Assembly (NCBI RefSeq): GCF_024494565.1
Contig: NZ_JANHDN010000001.1
Span: 62,001 to 126,000, forward strand
Length of the DNA: 64,000 bases
Direction: 5' to 3'
DNA from: Halorubrum rutilum
GTDB lineage: Archaea; Halobacteriota; Halobacteria; Halobacteriales; Haloferacaceae
Shown here piece by piece: positions 50,455 through 59,811 of this stretch. Every line of letters begins with the position of its first letter. The first letter of the stretch is position 1. The notes beneath the pieces are model-generated. The model was not told the DNA's origin, made no database searches, and was given only the letters and a program-made list of their open reading frames with translations. Position numbers and translations under genes: made by a program.

Positions 50455-50580
50455 GGCGCTTCGTCCGAGGCTTTCGGCGCTTCGTCCGAGGCTTTCGGCG
50501 CTTCGTCCGAGGCTTTCGGCGCTTCGTCCGAGGCTTTCGGCGCTTCGTCCGAGGCTTTCGGCGCTTCGTCCGAGGCTCTC
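50455..50580 (-). repeat. six 21-base tandem repeats after the dodecin gene
   Basis: Six near-identical 21-base units (GGCGCTTCGTCCGAGGCTTTC on the plus strand) run from 50455 to 50580 and end seven bases before the dodecin stop. On the minus strand the unit (TCGGAC, then GAAGCGCCGA) resembles the end of the dodecin gene itself (TCGGACTGAGGCGTCGA), so the array seems to have grown from that 3' end. Plus-strand translation (GFRRFVR repeats) is not believable as a protein. The rest of the gap (50271-50454) shows nothing notable. Confidence 0.85.
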
Positions 50581-50586
50581 GACGCC

Positions 50587-50787
50587 TCAGTCCGACAGCT
50601 CGAACGCGACCTCGACCTCCGCCTGGTACTCCCGGTCGGCCGCGCTCTGTAGCTCCACGCCGAACTCCTCGACCTCCGCCCAGTAGACGTTTTCGAGCGT
50701 GTCCTCGGCGCGGTCGATCGCGTCGTCCGCGGCGGCGTCGAAGCTCTCCTCGCTCGTCCCGATCAGCGTGATCTTCTTGAACACCAT
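50587..50787 (-). CDS. dodecin, flavin storage protein
   Basis: This 66-residue protein forms dodecamers that store riboflavin and related flavins in haloarchaea. The sequence [19 protein letters not shown] is typical, and the flavin-stacking Trp36 and the Gln55 known from Halobacterium dodecin are at the same positions. ATG 50787 is the start; longer upstream frames are Arg-rich junk. The array of 21-base repeats follows its stop. Confidence 0.95.
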   Translation of the reverse strand: MVFKKITLIGTSEESFDAAADDAIDRAEDTLENVYWAEVEEFGVELQSAADREYQAEVEVAFELSD

Positions 50788-50840
50788 GTCACGCGTTGAT
50801 TGGACGCACGGGAGTATAAAACGGGGCGGTGAAAACGCCG

Positions 50841-51179
50841 TCAGGGGCTGCCGGGCGCGCCTTCCATCACCGCGAAGTCCTCGCCGTCGGCGTCGATGCC
50901 GATGACCGCCCAGTCGTACGGGGGCTTCTTCGAGACGAGGCGGTCGCGGAGGTCGCCGGCCCGGTCGCGCCACGTGACGAAACAGCGAAGCCGCGGGGTC
51001 TCGCCGCCGTCCGTCAGATACGGGTCCAGGTCGTCGTCGTCCATGCAAAGCACCGTCACGAGCACGCGTCGCCACTTCCGCTCCGCGACGAACTCCTGTC
51101 CGCCCTCGGAGACGGTGTAGCCGAGTTCACGGAAGACGTCTCTGGCCTCGGTCGTCGGTGGGATGCTCGCAGTGGCCAT
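50841..51179 (-). CDS. haloarchaeal protein of unknown function
   Basis: The 112-residue protein starts [46 protein letters not shown]. The layout is a short helix, a beta hairpin and two further strands ([32 protein letters not shown]), a small alpha/beta domain that I cannot name but that looks conserved in haloarchaea. An isolated Cys pair is unlikely to bind metal. No signal or membrane part is seen. Confidence 0.72.
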   Translation of the reverse strand: MATASIPPTTEARDVFRELGYTVSEGGQEFVAERKWRRVLVTVLCMDDDDLDPYLTDGGETPRLRCFVTWRDRAGDLRDRLVSKKPPYDWAVIGIDADGEDFAVMEGAPGSP

Positions 51180-51236
51180 CTGTCTCGTCGTTCGCCGTCG
51201 TCCGTGATAAACCTTCTCACGATTTCTCGACGGCGG

Positions 51237-51482
51237 TTATTCGTGCGCTGCGTCCCACTCGTCGGGCTTTCGGATGTTGCCGCACTCCGTGCACTGGATC
51301 CGGCCCATCGTGTCCATCGCGGTGTCGAACGACTCGCAGTTCCCGCAGCGGAATCCCCACCGATCCGACCCGTCGGCGTCCGCGAAGACGACGTAGAACG
51401 GCCCCTCGGCGCCCCGCTCGGCCATCGTCCGATCGGTGTACACCCGCTCGCCGTCGGTCGTCGTCGACCCGTCGAGACTCAT
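51237..51482 (-). CDS. small zinc-ribbon protein (DUF5816-like)
   Basis: The 81-residue protein has one C-terminal zinc ribbon, FRCGNCESF and IQCTECGNIRKPDEW, preceded by an aromatic beta segment GPFYVVFADADGSDRWG. I recognise the pattern as a haloarchaeal family (DUF5816 from memory). ATG 51482 (MSLDGST) is chosen over the ATG at 51491. Function is unknown; many such proteins affect stress or motility when lost. Confidence 0.8.
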   Translation of the reverse strand: MSLDGSTTTDGERVYTDRTMAERGAEGPFYVVFADADGSDRWGFRCGNCESFDTAMDTMGRIQCTECGNIRKPDEWDAAHE

Positions 51483-51558
51483 ACCCGTCACTACCGGTCG
51501 GAACCGGTTAAAAACGTGCGTCGACGGCGACGCGGGGAGGGGCGGCCGGCGCGTCGCC

Positions 51559-51924
51559 TCACGTCCGGAACGACTCGCCGCAGCCGCACTCGGAGACGAC
51601 GTTCGGGTTCTCGACCTCGAAGCCGGCCGCCTGCAGGCCGTGCTCGTAGTCGAGCTTGCTCCCGCCGATGTAGTTCCGGCTCGCGGGGTCGACGAACACG
51701 CGGAGCCCGTGGTGTTCGACGACGAGGTCGTCGTCCTCCGGCTCCGTGTCGAACCGCATCCCGTACGAGAGGCCCGCGCAGCCGCCCTGCTGGACGAACA
51801 GCCGGAGCCCGGCCTCCTCCGTGTCGAGGTCCTCGCCCTCCAGCAGGGAGAGCGCCTCTTCCGCGGCGTCGGGGGTCACCTCGATCGCCGGGTCGCTCGA
51901 CGCGTCGACCGTTTCGGTGCTCAT
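51559..51924 (-). CDS. A-type iron-sulfur carrier (IscA/ErpA family)
   Basis: This 121-residue HesB/IscA protein carries Fe-S clusters to apo-proteins. The three cluster Cys are present: the first in QQGGCAGLSYGMRFD and the pair in SECGCGESF at the C-terminus, and YIGGSKLDYEHGLQAAGFEVENPN is the family core. The ATG at 51924 (MSTETVD) starts after an Arg/Val shadow. The N-terminal 20 residues are acidic. It lies alone, divergent from the next gene. Confidence 0.93.
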   Translation of the reverse strand: MSTETVDASSDPAIEVTPDAAEEALSLLEGEDLDTEEAGLRLFVQQGGCAGLSYGMRFDTEPEDDDLVVEHHGLRVFVDPASRNYIGGSKLDYEHGLQAAGFEVENPNVVSECGCGESFRT

Positions 51925-52098
51925 ACGAACCAGTTCCGTTCGCACGGTAAAAACCCTGCCGGCGGAACCCCGCCCGTCGTTGCCGATGACGGTTACGTTC
52001 GCCGGCCGCGCCGCTCGCCTCCGATCCCCGCCGACCGGTGTCCCGGCCAGCGCGACCGTCCGCGGTACGTTTGTGTGGCTCGAACGCCTACTGGCCCC

Positions 52099-53556
52099 GT
52101 GAGCGTCCCGTCAGAGGCGGCGTTCGCCCGGCGGTACCGGTCGCTCTCGGCGGCCGAGCGGCGCGAGTTCGTTGCCGCGCTGTGGACCGCGCGCGGCTGG
52201 GAGCGAGTCCGTCGGGCGGACGAGTCGAACGTCGTCGTCGTCCGACGCGACGGCCGAGAGCGGCGCGTCGCGGTCGGGACGCCCGTCCCGGACGACGCCG
52301 ACGCGGTCGTCGGCGACGGGTCGCGACGGCCCTTCTCCGCCTCGCCGCGTCGGCGGGCCGAGGCGGTCGGCGCGACGTACCTCTCCCCGGCCGACCTCCG
52401 CGAGCGGCTCCTCTACGGGGTCGACCGTGACGCGGCGGACCGCCTGTTCCGCGAGCGGTTCGGCGTCTCCCTCGCGACCGCCGCGGCGACCGACGACGGG
52501 GGGCGGGAGGGCGTCCGACGCCGCCTCTCGCGGGTCCGACGGGCGGCGGCGATCGACGGGCGAGGCGCGCTCCTCGCCGTCGTCCTCGTCGCGCTGCTGG
52601 CGGCTGCCGTCGCGGTCCTCGCCGCCGGCGGACCGCCCGCGCTCGCCGGCGTCCCCGGGTTCGGACCCGCCGCCGGCGACGCGGCCCCGGTCGCGCCCTC
52701 GCCGCCGGCCGACGGGGAGTACGCGGCCGCAGCGAGCGCGATCGGGACGGCCGAGTCCGCGGAGCGCGGCGCGGCCGCGCTCGACGACGCGGCGTCCCTC
52801 GGGCTCGACGAGGAGGCGCTCACGGGGACGATCGGGTCGACCGCCAGGACGCCGCCCGGCGTCTTCCTGACCGGGGTGTACGACCCGGACGCGCTCGCCG
52901 AGGCTCACGTCGCCACCGCGGCGAACCTCTCGTCCGCGTCCGTCCTCCTCGTCGCCTCGGGCCCGGCGAACGCGACCGATCTCGACGCGGCGACCGGCGG
53001 TCGCGTGGGGATCGCCGGCGACGGCGGCGTCGAGGTCGCGGTCGCGTCGGCGCGCCGGTACCGGCTCACCGGCTCCGCGAACGCGTCGGTCGTGAACGCG
53101 ACCCGCGACGGGGTCGTCGAGGTGTTCGCCGACGGCGACGCCGTCTACCAGCGGGCCGCGGGGCCGGCGGGCGTGGAGACCCGCCGCGTCGCCCCCTCGG
53201 CGGCGCCGAACGCGACGAGGCTCGCCGCGACGGTCGCCGAGGAGCCGATCCGGCGGTTTCTGAACGGGAGCGAGTCGACCGTCCGCGCGGCCGCCACCGA
53301 GGTCCCGCTGTACCGGATCGAGGTGCGCGGCGAGCCGCGCGCGCTCGGCGACGAGGTCGACGACTTCCGGTCGGTCGCGTTCGTCACCGCCGACGGGCTG
53401 GTGCTCGAACTGTCGGCGACGTACGTCCACGAACCGACCGGGGAGCGGGTCCGGGTCGCGTTCCGGTACGACCGCCTCGGCGACACCGCCGCGGTCCCGC
53501 CGGCGTGGTACCCGGAGGTCGCGTCCGAGGAGGACGACGGCGACGGGGCGGGGTGA
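52099..53556 (+). CDS. single-pass membrane protein with extracellular domain
   Basis: This 485-residue protein has a soluble N-terminal domain (about 1-140) that resembles a restriction-endonuclease-like fold (LWTARGWERVRRADESNVVVVRRDGRERRVAVG, then YLSPADLRERLLYGVDRDAADRLFRERFGV), one membrane helix (about 155-180), and an external region with a beta-rich end (LYRIEVRGEP, FRSVAFVTADGLVLELSATYVHEPTGERVRVAFRYDRLGDTAAVPPAWY) like haloarchaeal surface lipoproteins. GTG 52099 follows the shadow region and is the best start. Catalytic residues are not evident. Function unknown. Confidence 0.82.
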   Translation: MSVPSEAAFARRYRSLSAAERREFVAALWTARGWERVRRADESNVVVVRRDGRERRVAVGTPVPDDADAVVGDGSRRPFSASPRRRAEAVGATYLSPADLRERLLYGVDRDAADRLFRERFGVSLATAAATDDGGREGVRRRLSRVRRAAAIDGRGALLAVVLVALLAAAVAVLAAGGPPALAGVPGFGPAAGDAAPVAPSPPADGEYAAAASAIGTAESAERGAAALDDAASLGLDEEALTGTIGSTARTPPGVFLTGVYDPDALAEAHVATAANLSSASVLLVASGPANATDLDAATGGRVGIAGDGGVEVAVASARRYRLTGSANASVVNATRDGVVEVFADGDAVYQRAAGPAGVETRRVAPSAAPNATRLAATVAEEPIRRFLNGSESTVRAAATEVPLYRIEVRGEPRALGDEVDDFRSVAFVTADGLVLELSATYVHEPTGERVRVAFRYDRLGDTAAVPPAWYPEVASEEDDGDGAG

Positions 53557-53607
53557 CCGTCGCTCCGATCCTCCGAATCCCGCACCCACCGCGCTCGCCG
53601 AACTCGC

Positions 53608-54369
53608 TCACCGCGTTCGGTCGTCCGCGCCGTTCGCTCTCGGACGCCCCGCCCCCTCGGGCGAGCCAGCATCGACGAGCCCGATCAGCTCGCGGAGGCT
53701 CCCGATCTCGGCCGCCGGCTCGACGCCGAGGTCAAGGTCGGCGTTGTGCTCGCGCCTGAGGAACACTCCGTCGAGCCCGGCGCGCTCGGCGGCGATCACG
53801 TCGGTCGCGCGGTCGCCGACGTAGAGCCCGCCGCGGGCGCCGAGCGCGTCGAGGGCCTCGTCGAGGTAGTACGGGTCCGGCTTGCGGCGGCGGAACCCCT
53901 CGGGGCCGAGGTCCCGGCCGCGGACGAACGAGAACGCGTCGAGCCGGAAGTGGTCGACGACGAACTCGACGGTCGGGTGGTAGTTGTTGCTCACGAGCCC
54001 GACCGGGACGCGCTCGGCGACCGCGTCGATCGCGTCGACGTCGGGACAGAGCCGTCTCGTCCCGGCCGCCAGCCGCTCGACCGAGCGCTTCGCGCTCCGC
54101 TCCTCGCGGGCGCGGAACAGCGCCGCCGGGTCGACGCCGAGCGCCGCGCAGGCGTCACGGAACCCCTCGTCGTACGCGTCCGATTCGAGCGAGCGGCGGC
54201 GGTCGCCGGCGACCTCCAGTCCGCGCTCGTCGAGGACGTCGTCGAGCGCGCGGGCGTGGACCGCCGAATCGGTCCCCCAGCCGTCGAGGACCACGCCGTC
54301 CATGTCGAAGAGGACGACTTCGTCGTTCCGTCCGTCAGTCCGGGCGTCGGTATCGTGAGTCATTATCAT
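53608..54369 (-). CDS. HAD-superfamily phosphatase next to the Phn transporter
   Basis: This 253-residue protein has HAD motif I VVLFDMDGVVLDGWG (nucleophile Asp about 22), motif II VGLVSNN, motif III RRRKPDPYYLDEAL and motif IV LYVGDRATDVIAAERAG, with a helical cap. It lies 114 bases after phnE on the same strand. The cap Lys of phosphonoacetaldehyde hydrolase is not visible, so a phosphatase on an organic phosphate is more likely. An in-frame ATG at 54363 is an alternative start. Confidence 0.87.
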   Translation of the reverse strand: MIMTHDTDARTDGRNDEVVLFDMDGVVLDGWGTDSAVHARALDDVLDERGLEVAGDRRRSLESDAYDEGFRDACAALGVDPAALFRAREERSAKRSVERLAAGTRRLCPDVDAIDAVAERVPVGLVSNNYHPTVEFVVDHFRLDAFSFVRGRDLGPEGFRRRKPDPYYLDEALDALGARGGLYVGDRATDVIAAERAGLDGVFLRREHNADLDLGVEPAAEIGSLRELIGLVDAGSPEGAGRPRANGADDRTR

Positions 54370-54483
54370 GTATCTCGTGTCTCGTCGTCCGTTCGCGGAT
54401 CGACCGCGGCGCGAGCCGTTCGTACTTACCTACCGTTCCATCTCGGCGGACCGAAGCCGGGACTGCCCCGCAGACAGGGAGTT

Positions 54484-55278
54484 TCAGCGCACCTTCCGGC
54501 GGGCGTACGCCGACACCCCCTCGCTCACCAGCACGACGCCGAGGATGGCGACCAGAAGCGCCGACACCGTCCGCCACGCGAACGAGTCGATCGCCTCGAA
54601 CAGCTGGACGCCGATCCCGCCGGCACCGACGAACCCGAGGATCGTCGCCGCGCGGACGTTGATGTCCCAGCGGTACACGCTGAGCCCGACTAAGGCGGGC
54701 TTGATCTGCGGGACGATCCCGTAGATAAGCAGCTGAGCGGGGCTCGCGCCGGTCGCGCGGACTCCATCCACCTGTCCAAAGTCGATCTCCTCGATCTCCT
54801 CGCCGAGGAGCTTCGCGAGAAACCCGATCGACCGGACCGCGGTCGCGACGGTCCCCGCGAGCGCGCCCGGCCCGAGCATCACGACGAACAGCAGCGCCCA
54901 GACGATCGTGTGGACCGACCGCGAGACGGTGACGATGAGCTTCCCCAAGGCGTACGTCGCCCGGTTCGGCGTCGTGTTCTCGGCGGAGATGTACGCGACC
55001 GGGGCCGCCATCATCACCGCCGCGATCGTCCCGACGACGGCGATCTGTATCGTCTCGGCGAGCGGGCCGACCGCGTTCGGCAGGTACCCCCAGTCCGGCG
55101 GGACCATCCGCCCGAAGAGGTCGCCGACCTGCGCCGGCGCGGTGCTCACGTACTGGAGGCTCATGTCGAGCCACTCCCACGAGGCGACCACGACGGCGAC
55201 GGCGACGGCGACGGACCCGATCCGGAAGAGCCGCTCGCGCGCGTCGAACCGGCTCCACTCGCGCGTGGCGCCCGCCAT
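54484..55278 (-). CDS. phnE: phosphonate-type ABC transporter permease (second)
   Basis: The 264-residue permease has about six helices and the PhnE fold: TIQIAVVGTIAAVMMAAPVAYISAENTTPNRATYALGKL, the VSRSVHTIVWALLFVVMLGPGALAGTVATAVRSIGFLAKL segment, and the coupling loop DGVRATGASPAQLLIYGIVPQIKPALVGLSVYRWDINVRAATILGFVGAGGIG. It shares one base with the preceding phnE. The two permeases, about a third identical by eye, probably form a heterodimer. Confidence 0.92.
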   Translation of the reverse strand: MAGATREWSRFDARERLFRIGSVAVAVAVVVASWEWLDMSLQYVSTAPAQVGDLFGRMVPPDWGYLPNAVGPLAETIQIAVVGTIAAVMMAAPVAYISAENTTPNRATYALGKLIVTVSRSVHTIVWALLFVVMLGPGALAGTVATAVRSIGFLAKLLGEEIEEIDFGQVDGVRATGASPAQLLIYGIVPQIKPALVGLSVYRWDINVRAATILGFVGAGGIGVQLFEAIDSFAWRTVSALLVAILGVVLVSEGVSAYARRKVR

Positions 55279-56114
55279 TACTGGACCCTCCGCCTGACGA
55301 CGGCACTCACGAACTCGGCGACGAGGACCACGGCGATGATCGCGACGAGGATCGCCGCCACGTAGTCGTACTCGTACCGTTGGTAGGCTCGCTGGAGGAG
55401 GACGCCGATCCCACCGGCGCCGACGATCCCGACGATCGTTGACGACCGGATGTTGATGTCCCATCGGTAGACGGCGAGGCCGGCGAACCGCGGAACGACC
55501 TGTGGGACGACCCCGTAGACCACGCTCTGAAAGCCTGTCGCGCCGGTCGCTCGGACTGCCTCGACACCGCCCACGTCGATGTCCTCCAGGTCCTCGGCGA
55601 ACAGTTTCGAGAAGAAGCCGATCGTCTTGAAGCTGATCGCGACGATCCCCGCGAGCGGGCCGAACCCGAGCGCGATGACAGCGATGATCGCGACGATCAG
55701 TCCATCGATGGCGCGCGTGGCGCTGATGATCCCGCGGCTCAGGTAGTACACCGGCCGCGGCGCGAGGTTCTCCGCCGCTCCGAACGCGACCGGCAGGCTG
55801 ATCGCGATCCCGGCGACGGTGGCGACCATCGCCATCGCGATCGTCTCGATCATGCGGTCGAACAGCCTGAGCGTGTATTCGCTGCCGGTCTCGGGTGGCA
55901 GCATCGAGTCGATCAGCTCGTAGCCGTAGCCGAGTCCCGAGAGGAACCGCCCGAGGGTGATCTGTAGGCTCGCCACCGACCAGACGACGAGCGCGAGGAC
56001 GGCCCCGTACACCGCCCACTTCGTGTACCGGTTCCGGAACGCGGTCGGGCGCCGCCACGTCCGCCGATCCGCCGCGCCCGTTGACCCCGTCGGCGAAGAC
56101 GACTCGGTCGCCAC
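55278..56114 (-). CDS. phnE: phosphonate-type ABC transporter permease (first)
   Basis: The 278-residue permease has an N-terminal disordered lead, about six helices and the loop VEAVRATGATGFQSVVYGVVPQVVPRFAGLAVYRWDINIRSSTIVGIVGAGGIG, matching the second permease. The pattern FGAAENLAPRPVYYLSRGIISATRAIDGL is typical of PhnE proteins. It starts three bases after the phnC stop and shares one base with the next permease, so the four genes form one operon. Confidence 0.92.
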   Translation of the reverse strand: MATESSSPTGSTGAADRRTWRRPTAFRNRYTKWAVYGAVLALVVWSVASLQITLGRFLSGLGYGYELIDSMLPPETGSEYTLRLFDRMIETIAMAMVATVAGIAISLPVAFGAAENLAPRPVYYLSRGIISATRAIDGLIVAIIAVIALGFGPLAGIVAISFKTIGFFSKLFAEDLEDIDVGGVEAVRATGATGFQSVVYGVVPQVVPRFAGLAVYRWDINIRSSTIVGIVGAGGIGVLLQRAYQRYEYDYVAAILVAIIAVVLVAEFVSAVVRRRVQ

Positions 56115-56117
56115 GGG

Positions 56118-56966
56118 TCAGTCCTCCGCGGGCAGGCGGTCGGACCCGGCGTTCTGCCCGTTCCGCGAGTTCGACTCGTCGTCCGGACCCGACAGCCAGT
56201 CCGGGTCCGTCGCGGCCGATTCCGGCGGCTCCTCGCCGCGGTAGATGATTCCCTTCGACTCGTCGGTGAGGTCGCTCGCCGGCCCGTCGAAGACGAGTTC
56301 GCCGGCGTGGAGCCCGAGGATTCGGTCCGCGTACGCCTCCGCGAGGTCGACCTCGTGGATGTTGATCAGCACGGGCACGTCGCGGTCCTCGGCGATGTCG
56401 GTGAGCAGTTCCATCACGTCGCGGGAGGTCTCGGGGTCGAGGCTCGAGGTCGGCTCGTCGGCCAGCAGGATCTTCGGCTCCTGGACGACCGCCCTCGCGA
56501 TGCCGACGCGCTGGCGCTGCCCGCCGGAGAGCTCGTCGACCCGCTTGTCCTCCATGCCGTCGAGCCCGACGAGGTCCAAGAGCTCGTAGGCGCGCTCGAC
56601 GTCCTCCGGCGGGAAGTTCCGTCGGAGAGCCGCCCAGTTCGAGACGTAGCCGAGCCGCCCGGAGAGCACGTTCTCCATCACGGTGAGCCGCTCGACGAGG
56701 TTGTACTCCTGGAACACCATCCCGATGTTCCGGCGCGCGTCCCGCAGCCCGTCGTCGTCCAGCGCGGTCAGCTCCGTCTCGTCGAGGCGAACGCTCCCCG
56801 TCGTCGGCTCGACCAGCCGGTTGATACACCGGACGAACGTGCTCTTGCCGGCCCCGCTCGGCCCGATCATCGCGACGACCTCGCGGCCGTCGATCCGCAC
56901 GGAAACGTCGCTGAGCGCCTCGTCACCGGTCGGGTACGTCTTTCCGAGGCTGTCCGTTTCGAGCAT
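56118..56966 (-). CDS. phnC: phosphonate-type ABC transporter ATP-binding protein
   Basis: The 282-residue ATPase has Walker [21 protein letters not shown]-loop [26 protein letters not shown], signature [15 protein letters not shown] and Walker [18 protein letters not shown], then the H-loop [18 protein letters not shown]. The RCINRL and [14 protein letters not shown] stretches are PhnC hallmarks. The C-terminal 45 residues are acidic. It is separated by two bases from phnD. Confidence 0.94.
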   Translation of the reverse strand: MLETDSLGKTYPTGDEALSDVSVRIDGREVVAMIGPSGAGKSTFVRCINRLVEPTTGSVRLDETELTALDDDGLRDARRNIGMVFQEYNLVERLTVMENVLSGRLGYVSNWAALRRNFPPEDVERAYELLDLVGLDGMEDKRVDELSGGQRQRVGIARAVVQEPKILLADEPTSSLDPETSRDVMELLTDIAEDRDVPVLINIHEVDLAEAYADRILGLHAGELVFDGPASDLTDESKGIIYRGEEPPESAATDPDWLSGPDDESNSRNGQNAGSDRLPAED

Positions 56967-56968
56967 CG

Positions 56969-58180
56969 TTACAGGTTCCCGCTCTCGTACTCGACGCCGT
57001 TGTACCGCTGGATGATCAGGATGTCGTTGAAGACGTTCTTGTAGTCGATTTCGACGTACTCGGCCTCACCGGTGTTTTCGGCGTACTCGGTGTCCGTCCA
57101 GTCGGTCCCGATGGTCGCTTCTTTGATCCCTTCGACGATGTCCGGGTGGAGGTCGTAGCGGTGGACCATCGGACCCGGCGGGAACGGGTTGCTCGCCCAG
57201 ACCACTTTGAAATCGTCGTAGTCGATGTCCTCTGTCGCCTGGACGAGGTCGTCGACGCAGGTGCTGCAGATCGGCCCGGCGTCGTAGTCGCCCACCGCGA
57301 TGCCGCGGGCGGTCTGGTCGTGGCCGCCCGAGAAGTTGACCTCGTAGTCCTCTCCGGCCGTCACGTCGAAGAACTGGTCGAAAAGCGCCGACGGCGCCTG
57401 ATTGCCCGAGTTCGACGCCGGTTCGGAGTGTGCGATCTCGACGTCGTCGCGCGCGAAGTCGTTGACCGACTGGATATCGTGCTCGTCGTCGCGGGTGACC
57501 GCCAGCAGCCGGTAGCCGAACTGTCCGGAGGGACTTATCGGGACCGCGAACGGGACGACGCCGCCGAGGTTGACCCCGAAGGCGGACGTTCCGGTCGAGA
57601 TATCGCCCAAGTGTCCGCGTCCCGCCCGAAACGACTCGACCGTCGCCGCGTTGGAGTCGACGGGCTGCCACTCGACCGTCCGGCCCGTGGTCTCTTCGAG
57701 TCGGTCCAGCAGCGGCTGGATGGTATCCTGGTACTGCGTCTGGCCGGACTCGCCGGGCTTGTCCACGAAAATGAGCGGGTCGGGGTCGACCCACTCGCTC
57801 TCGTCGTCGGGCAGCTCCCGTGGCGGGTCGCCGTGAGCTATCTCCTCGACGTCCTGGTTCCGCATGTTCTCCAGGTCCGTCTGGCTCCCCTGGAAGTAGT
57901 CGTTCTCCGAGACCGCCGTCATCAGGTAGTTATTCTCCTCCCAGTTGGGCTCGGCTGGATCGAACTCCGAGGCGTCCGCAAGCATCGGGTCGCCCGATCC
58001 CCCGTCACCGCCGTCCCCGCCGTCGCCGCCGTCCAAGCCCGCGCCGGCCTCGTCGTTACCGCTACCGCCGCTGCTCCCACCGGTACAGCCTGCCAGTCCG
58101 GCGATGCCGACCGCTCCGCCGGCCATGATGAACTTACGCCGCGAACTCGACTCCCGCCGTTGGCCGCTGTCTTCCACCAT
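56969..58180 (-). CDS. phnD: phosphonate/phosphite-type substrate-binding lipoprotein
   Basis: This 403-residue Tat lipoprotein has the signal [21 protein letters not shown] (lipobox Cys about 32) and a Gly/Asp linker ([13 protein letters not shown]). The mature part is a type II binding fold of the PhnD/PtxB group: [48 protein letters not shown], and later GVDYDAG-like ICSTCVDD and [24 protein letters not shown] 58180 is chosen because upstream codons read through a typical promoter region. The natural ligand (phosphonate, phosphite or phosphate ester) is not fixed. Confidence 0.9.
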   Translation of the reverse strand: MVEDSGQRRESSSRRKFIMAGGAVGIAGLAGCTGGSSGGSGNDEAGAGLDGGDGGDGGDGGSGDPMLADASEFDPAEPNWEENNYLMTAVSENDYFQGSQTDLENMRNQDVEEIAHGDPPRELPDDESEWVDPDPLIFVDKPGESGQTQYQDTIQPLLDRLEETTGRTVEWQPVDSNAATVESFRAGRGHLGDISTGTSAFGVNLGGVVPFAVPISPSGQFGYRLLAVTRDDEHDIQSVNDFARDDVEIAHSEPASNSGNQAPSALFDQFFDVTAGEDYEVNFSGGHDQTARGIAVGDYDAGPICSTCVDDLVQATEDIDYDDFKVVWASNPFPPGPMVHRYDLHPDIVEGIKEATIGTDWTDTEYAENTGEAEYVEIDYKNVFNDILIIQRYNGVEYESGNL

Positions 58181-58394
58181 TGCGGATCGAAAACCGCGTT
58201 TTACGGGCAAGAAGCCTGCTATGAGCCGAATATGGCCGTCTAAACCGCTCTGTGGTGGGGCGGCACACACTGTGCGGGAACGAACCGTCCCGTACCCGCT
58301 CGGACTGATCTGTGACAGTATATACCGCTCCGGAGACAAGCGTCCGCTCCGGGTCAGGCAGGGGCGGGGTGCGGGGAGGCAGCGGGACGGTAAG

Positions 58395-59672
58395 TCACTC
58401 GAACCGCTTCCGGACGCTCTCGGCGTGCGCCTCCAACCCCTCGGCCTCCGCGAGCGTCGTGACCGTCTCCGAGAGGTCGGCGAGCGCGTCGCGGTCGAGC
58501 CGCTGGACCGTCGACGACCGGAGGAAGGTGTCGACTGAGAGCCCGCCGTAGCGCTTCGCGCCGCCGTTCGTCGGCAGCACGTGGTTCGTGCCGGTTGCGT
58601 AGTCGCCGGCGGCCACGGGGGAGTACGGGCCGAGGAAGACGGAGCCCGCGTTCGAGATCCGGTCGAGGAGGGCCTCGTCGTCGTCGGCGACGATCGAGAG
58701 GTGCTCGGCGGCGTACTCCTCGGCGAACAGCACCGCCTCGGGCATCGAGCGCGCGTGGAGCACGCCCGAGGCCTCGTTGTCGAGGGCGGCGCGGATCGTC
58801 TCCTCGCGCTCGCGCCCCGCGGCCTGTGCGTCGACCGCCTCGGCGACCGCCTCGGCGAGGTCGGCGTCGGCGGTGACCGCGACGACCGAGGCGTTCGGGT
58901 CGTGCTCGGCCTGCGCGACGAGGTCGGCCGCGACGAGCTCGGGGTCGGCCGTGTCGTCGGCGAGCACGAGCACCTCGCTCGGCCCCGCGAGGAAGTCGAT
59001 CTCGACGTCGCCCTGCACGACCGCCTTCGCGGCGGTGACCCACTTGTTGCCGGGGCCGACCACCTTCTGCGCGTTCGTCACCGTCTCGGTGCCGTACGCG
59101 AGCGCGGCGATCGCCTGCGCGCCGCCGACCTGATAGACGGCGTCGGCGCCGGCCTCGTGGATCGCCGCGAGCGTGACCCGGTTCAGCTCCTCGGCCGGCG
59201 GGGTCGCGACGGCGACGTGGTCGACGCCGGCGACGACCGCCGGGATGACGCCCATCAGCGCGCTGGAGGGGTACGCCGCCGCGCCGCCGGGCACGTACAC
59301 CCCCGCGCGGTCGATCGGGCGGAACCGGCGGCCCAGCTCCCGGCCGCCGAACTCGTCGCGCCAGTCCTCGGGGCGCTGCCGCTCGTGGAACGCCCGTACG
59401 TTGGCGGCGGCCTCGCGGACCGCGTCGAGGACCGGGTCGTCCGCGTCGTCCAGTTCGGCGTGCGCGCGCTCGGCGTCGTCCGTCACGTCGATGTTGCCGA
59501 CCGTCACGCCGTCGAACTCCTCGGCGAACTCCCGCAGGGCGACGTCGCCCTCCTCGCGCACTCGGCCGACGATCTCGCTCACGTCGTCGCGGACCGCGTC
59601 GACGCCGGCGTCGCGCTCGAAGAGGGCGCGCCGCTCGGCCGGCGAGAGGTCGGCAACGGTTCGTACGTTCAT
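58395..59672 (-). CDS. hisD: histidinol dehydrogenase
   Basis: This 425-residue enzyme makes histidine from histidinol with NAD. Its landmarks are [26 protein letters not shown], the [14 protein letters not shown] block, [16 protein letters not shown], the zinc ligands [10 protein letters not shown] and AAEHLSI, and [28 protein letters not shown]. Start at ATG 59672 ([11 protein letters not shown]) is about 25 bases after a TTTTGA box, so leaderless. It is a single gene; no other his gene is here. Confidence 0.96.
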   Translation of the reverse strand: MNVRTVADLSPAERRALFERDAGVDAVRDDVSEIVGRVREEGDVALREFAEEFDGVTVGNIDVTDDAERAHAELDDADDPVLDAVREAAANVRAFHERQRPEDWRDEFGGRELGRRFRPIDRAGVYVPGGAAAYPSSALMGVIPAVVAGVDHVAVATPPAEELNRVTLAAIHEAGADAVYQVGGAQAIAALAYGTETVTNAQKVVGPGNKWVTAAKAVVQGDVEIDFLAGPSEVLVLADDTADPELVAADLVAQAEHDPNASVVAVTADADLAEAVAEAVDAQAAGREREETIRAALDNEASGVLHARSMPEAVLFAEEYAAEHLSIVADDDEALLDRISNAGSVFLGPYSPVAAGDYATGTNHVLPTNGGAKRYGGLSVDTFLRSSTVQRLDRDALADLSETVTTLAEAEGLEAHAESVRKRFE

Positions 59673-59811
59673 ACGACCCCTGCGAGCCGCGGTCAAAAGG
59701 GCGTTCCGACTTCGCCCACCTCGGTCGGACGCCCGGATGTCACCGACTGGGCTTCTGTTGTGCGGTATTTAAATAACCGCGAGCGACGACGACAACCAGT
59801 CATAAACCGGT

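Noticed and set aside
50455..50580. CRISPR array
   Set aside because: The 21-base units are directly adjacent without spacers and no cas gene is near.
51436..52098. N-terminal extension of the 52099 membrane protein
   Set aside because: The extension lies opposite the zinc-ribbon and IscA-type genes and has shadow composition. The GTG at 52099 fits better.
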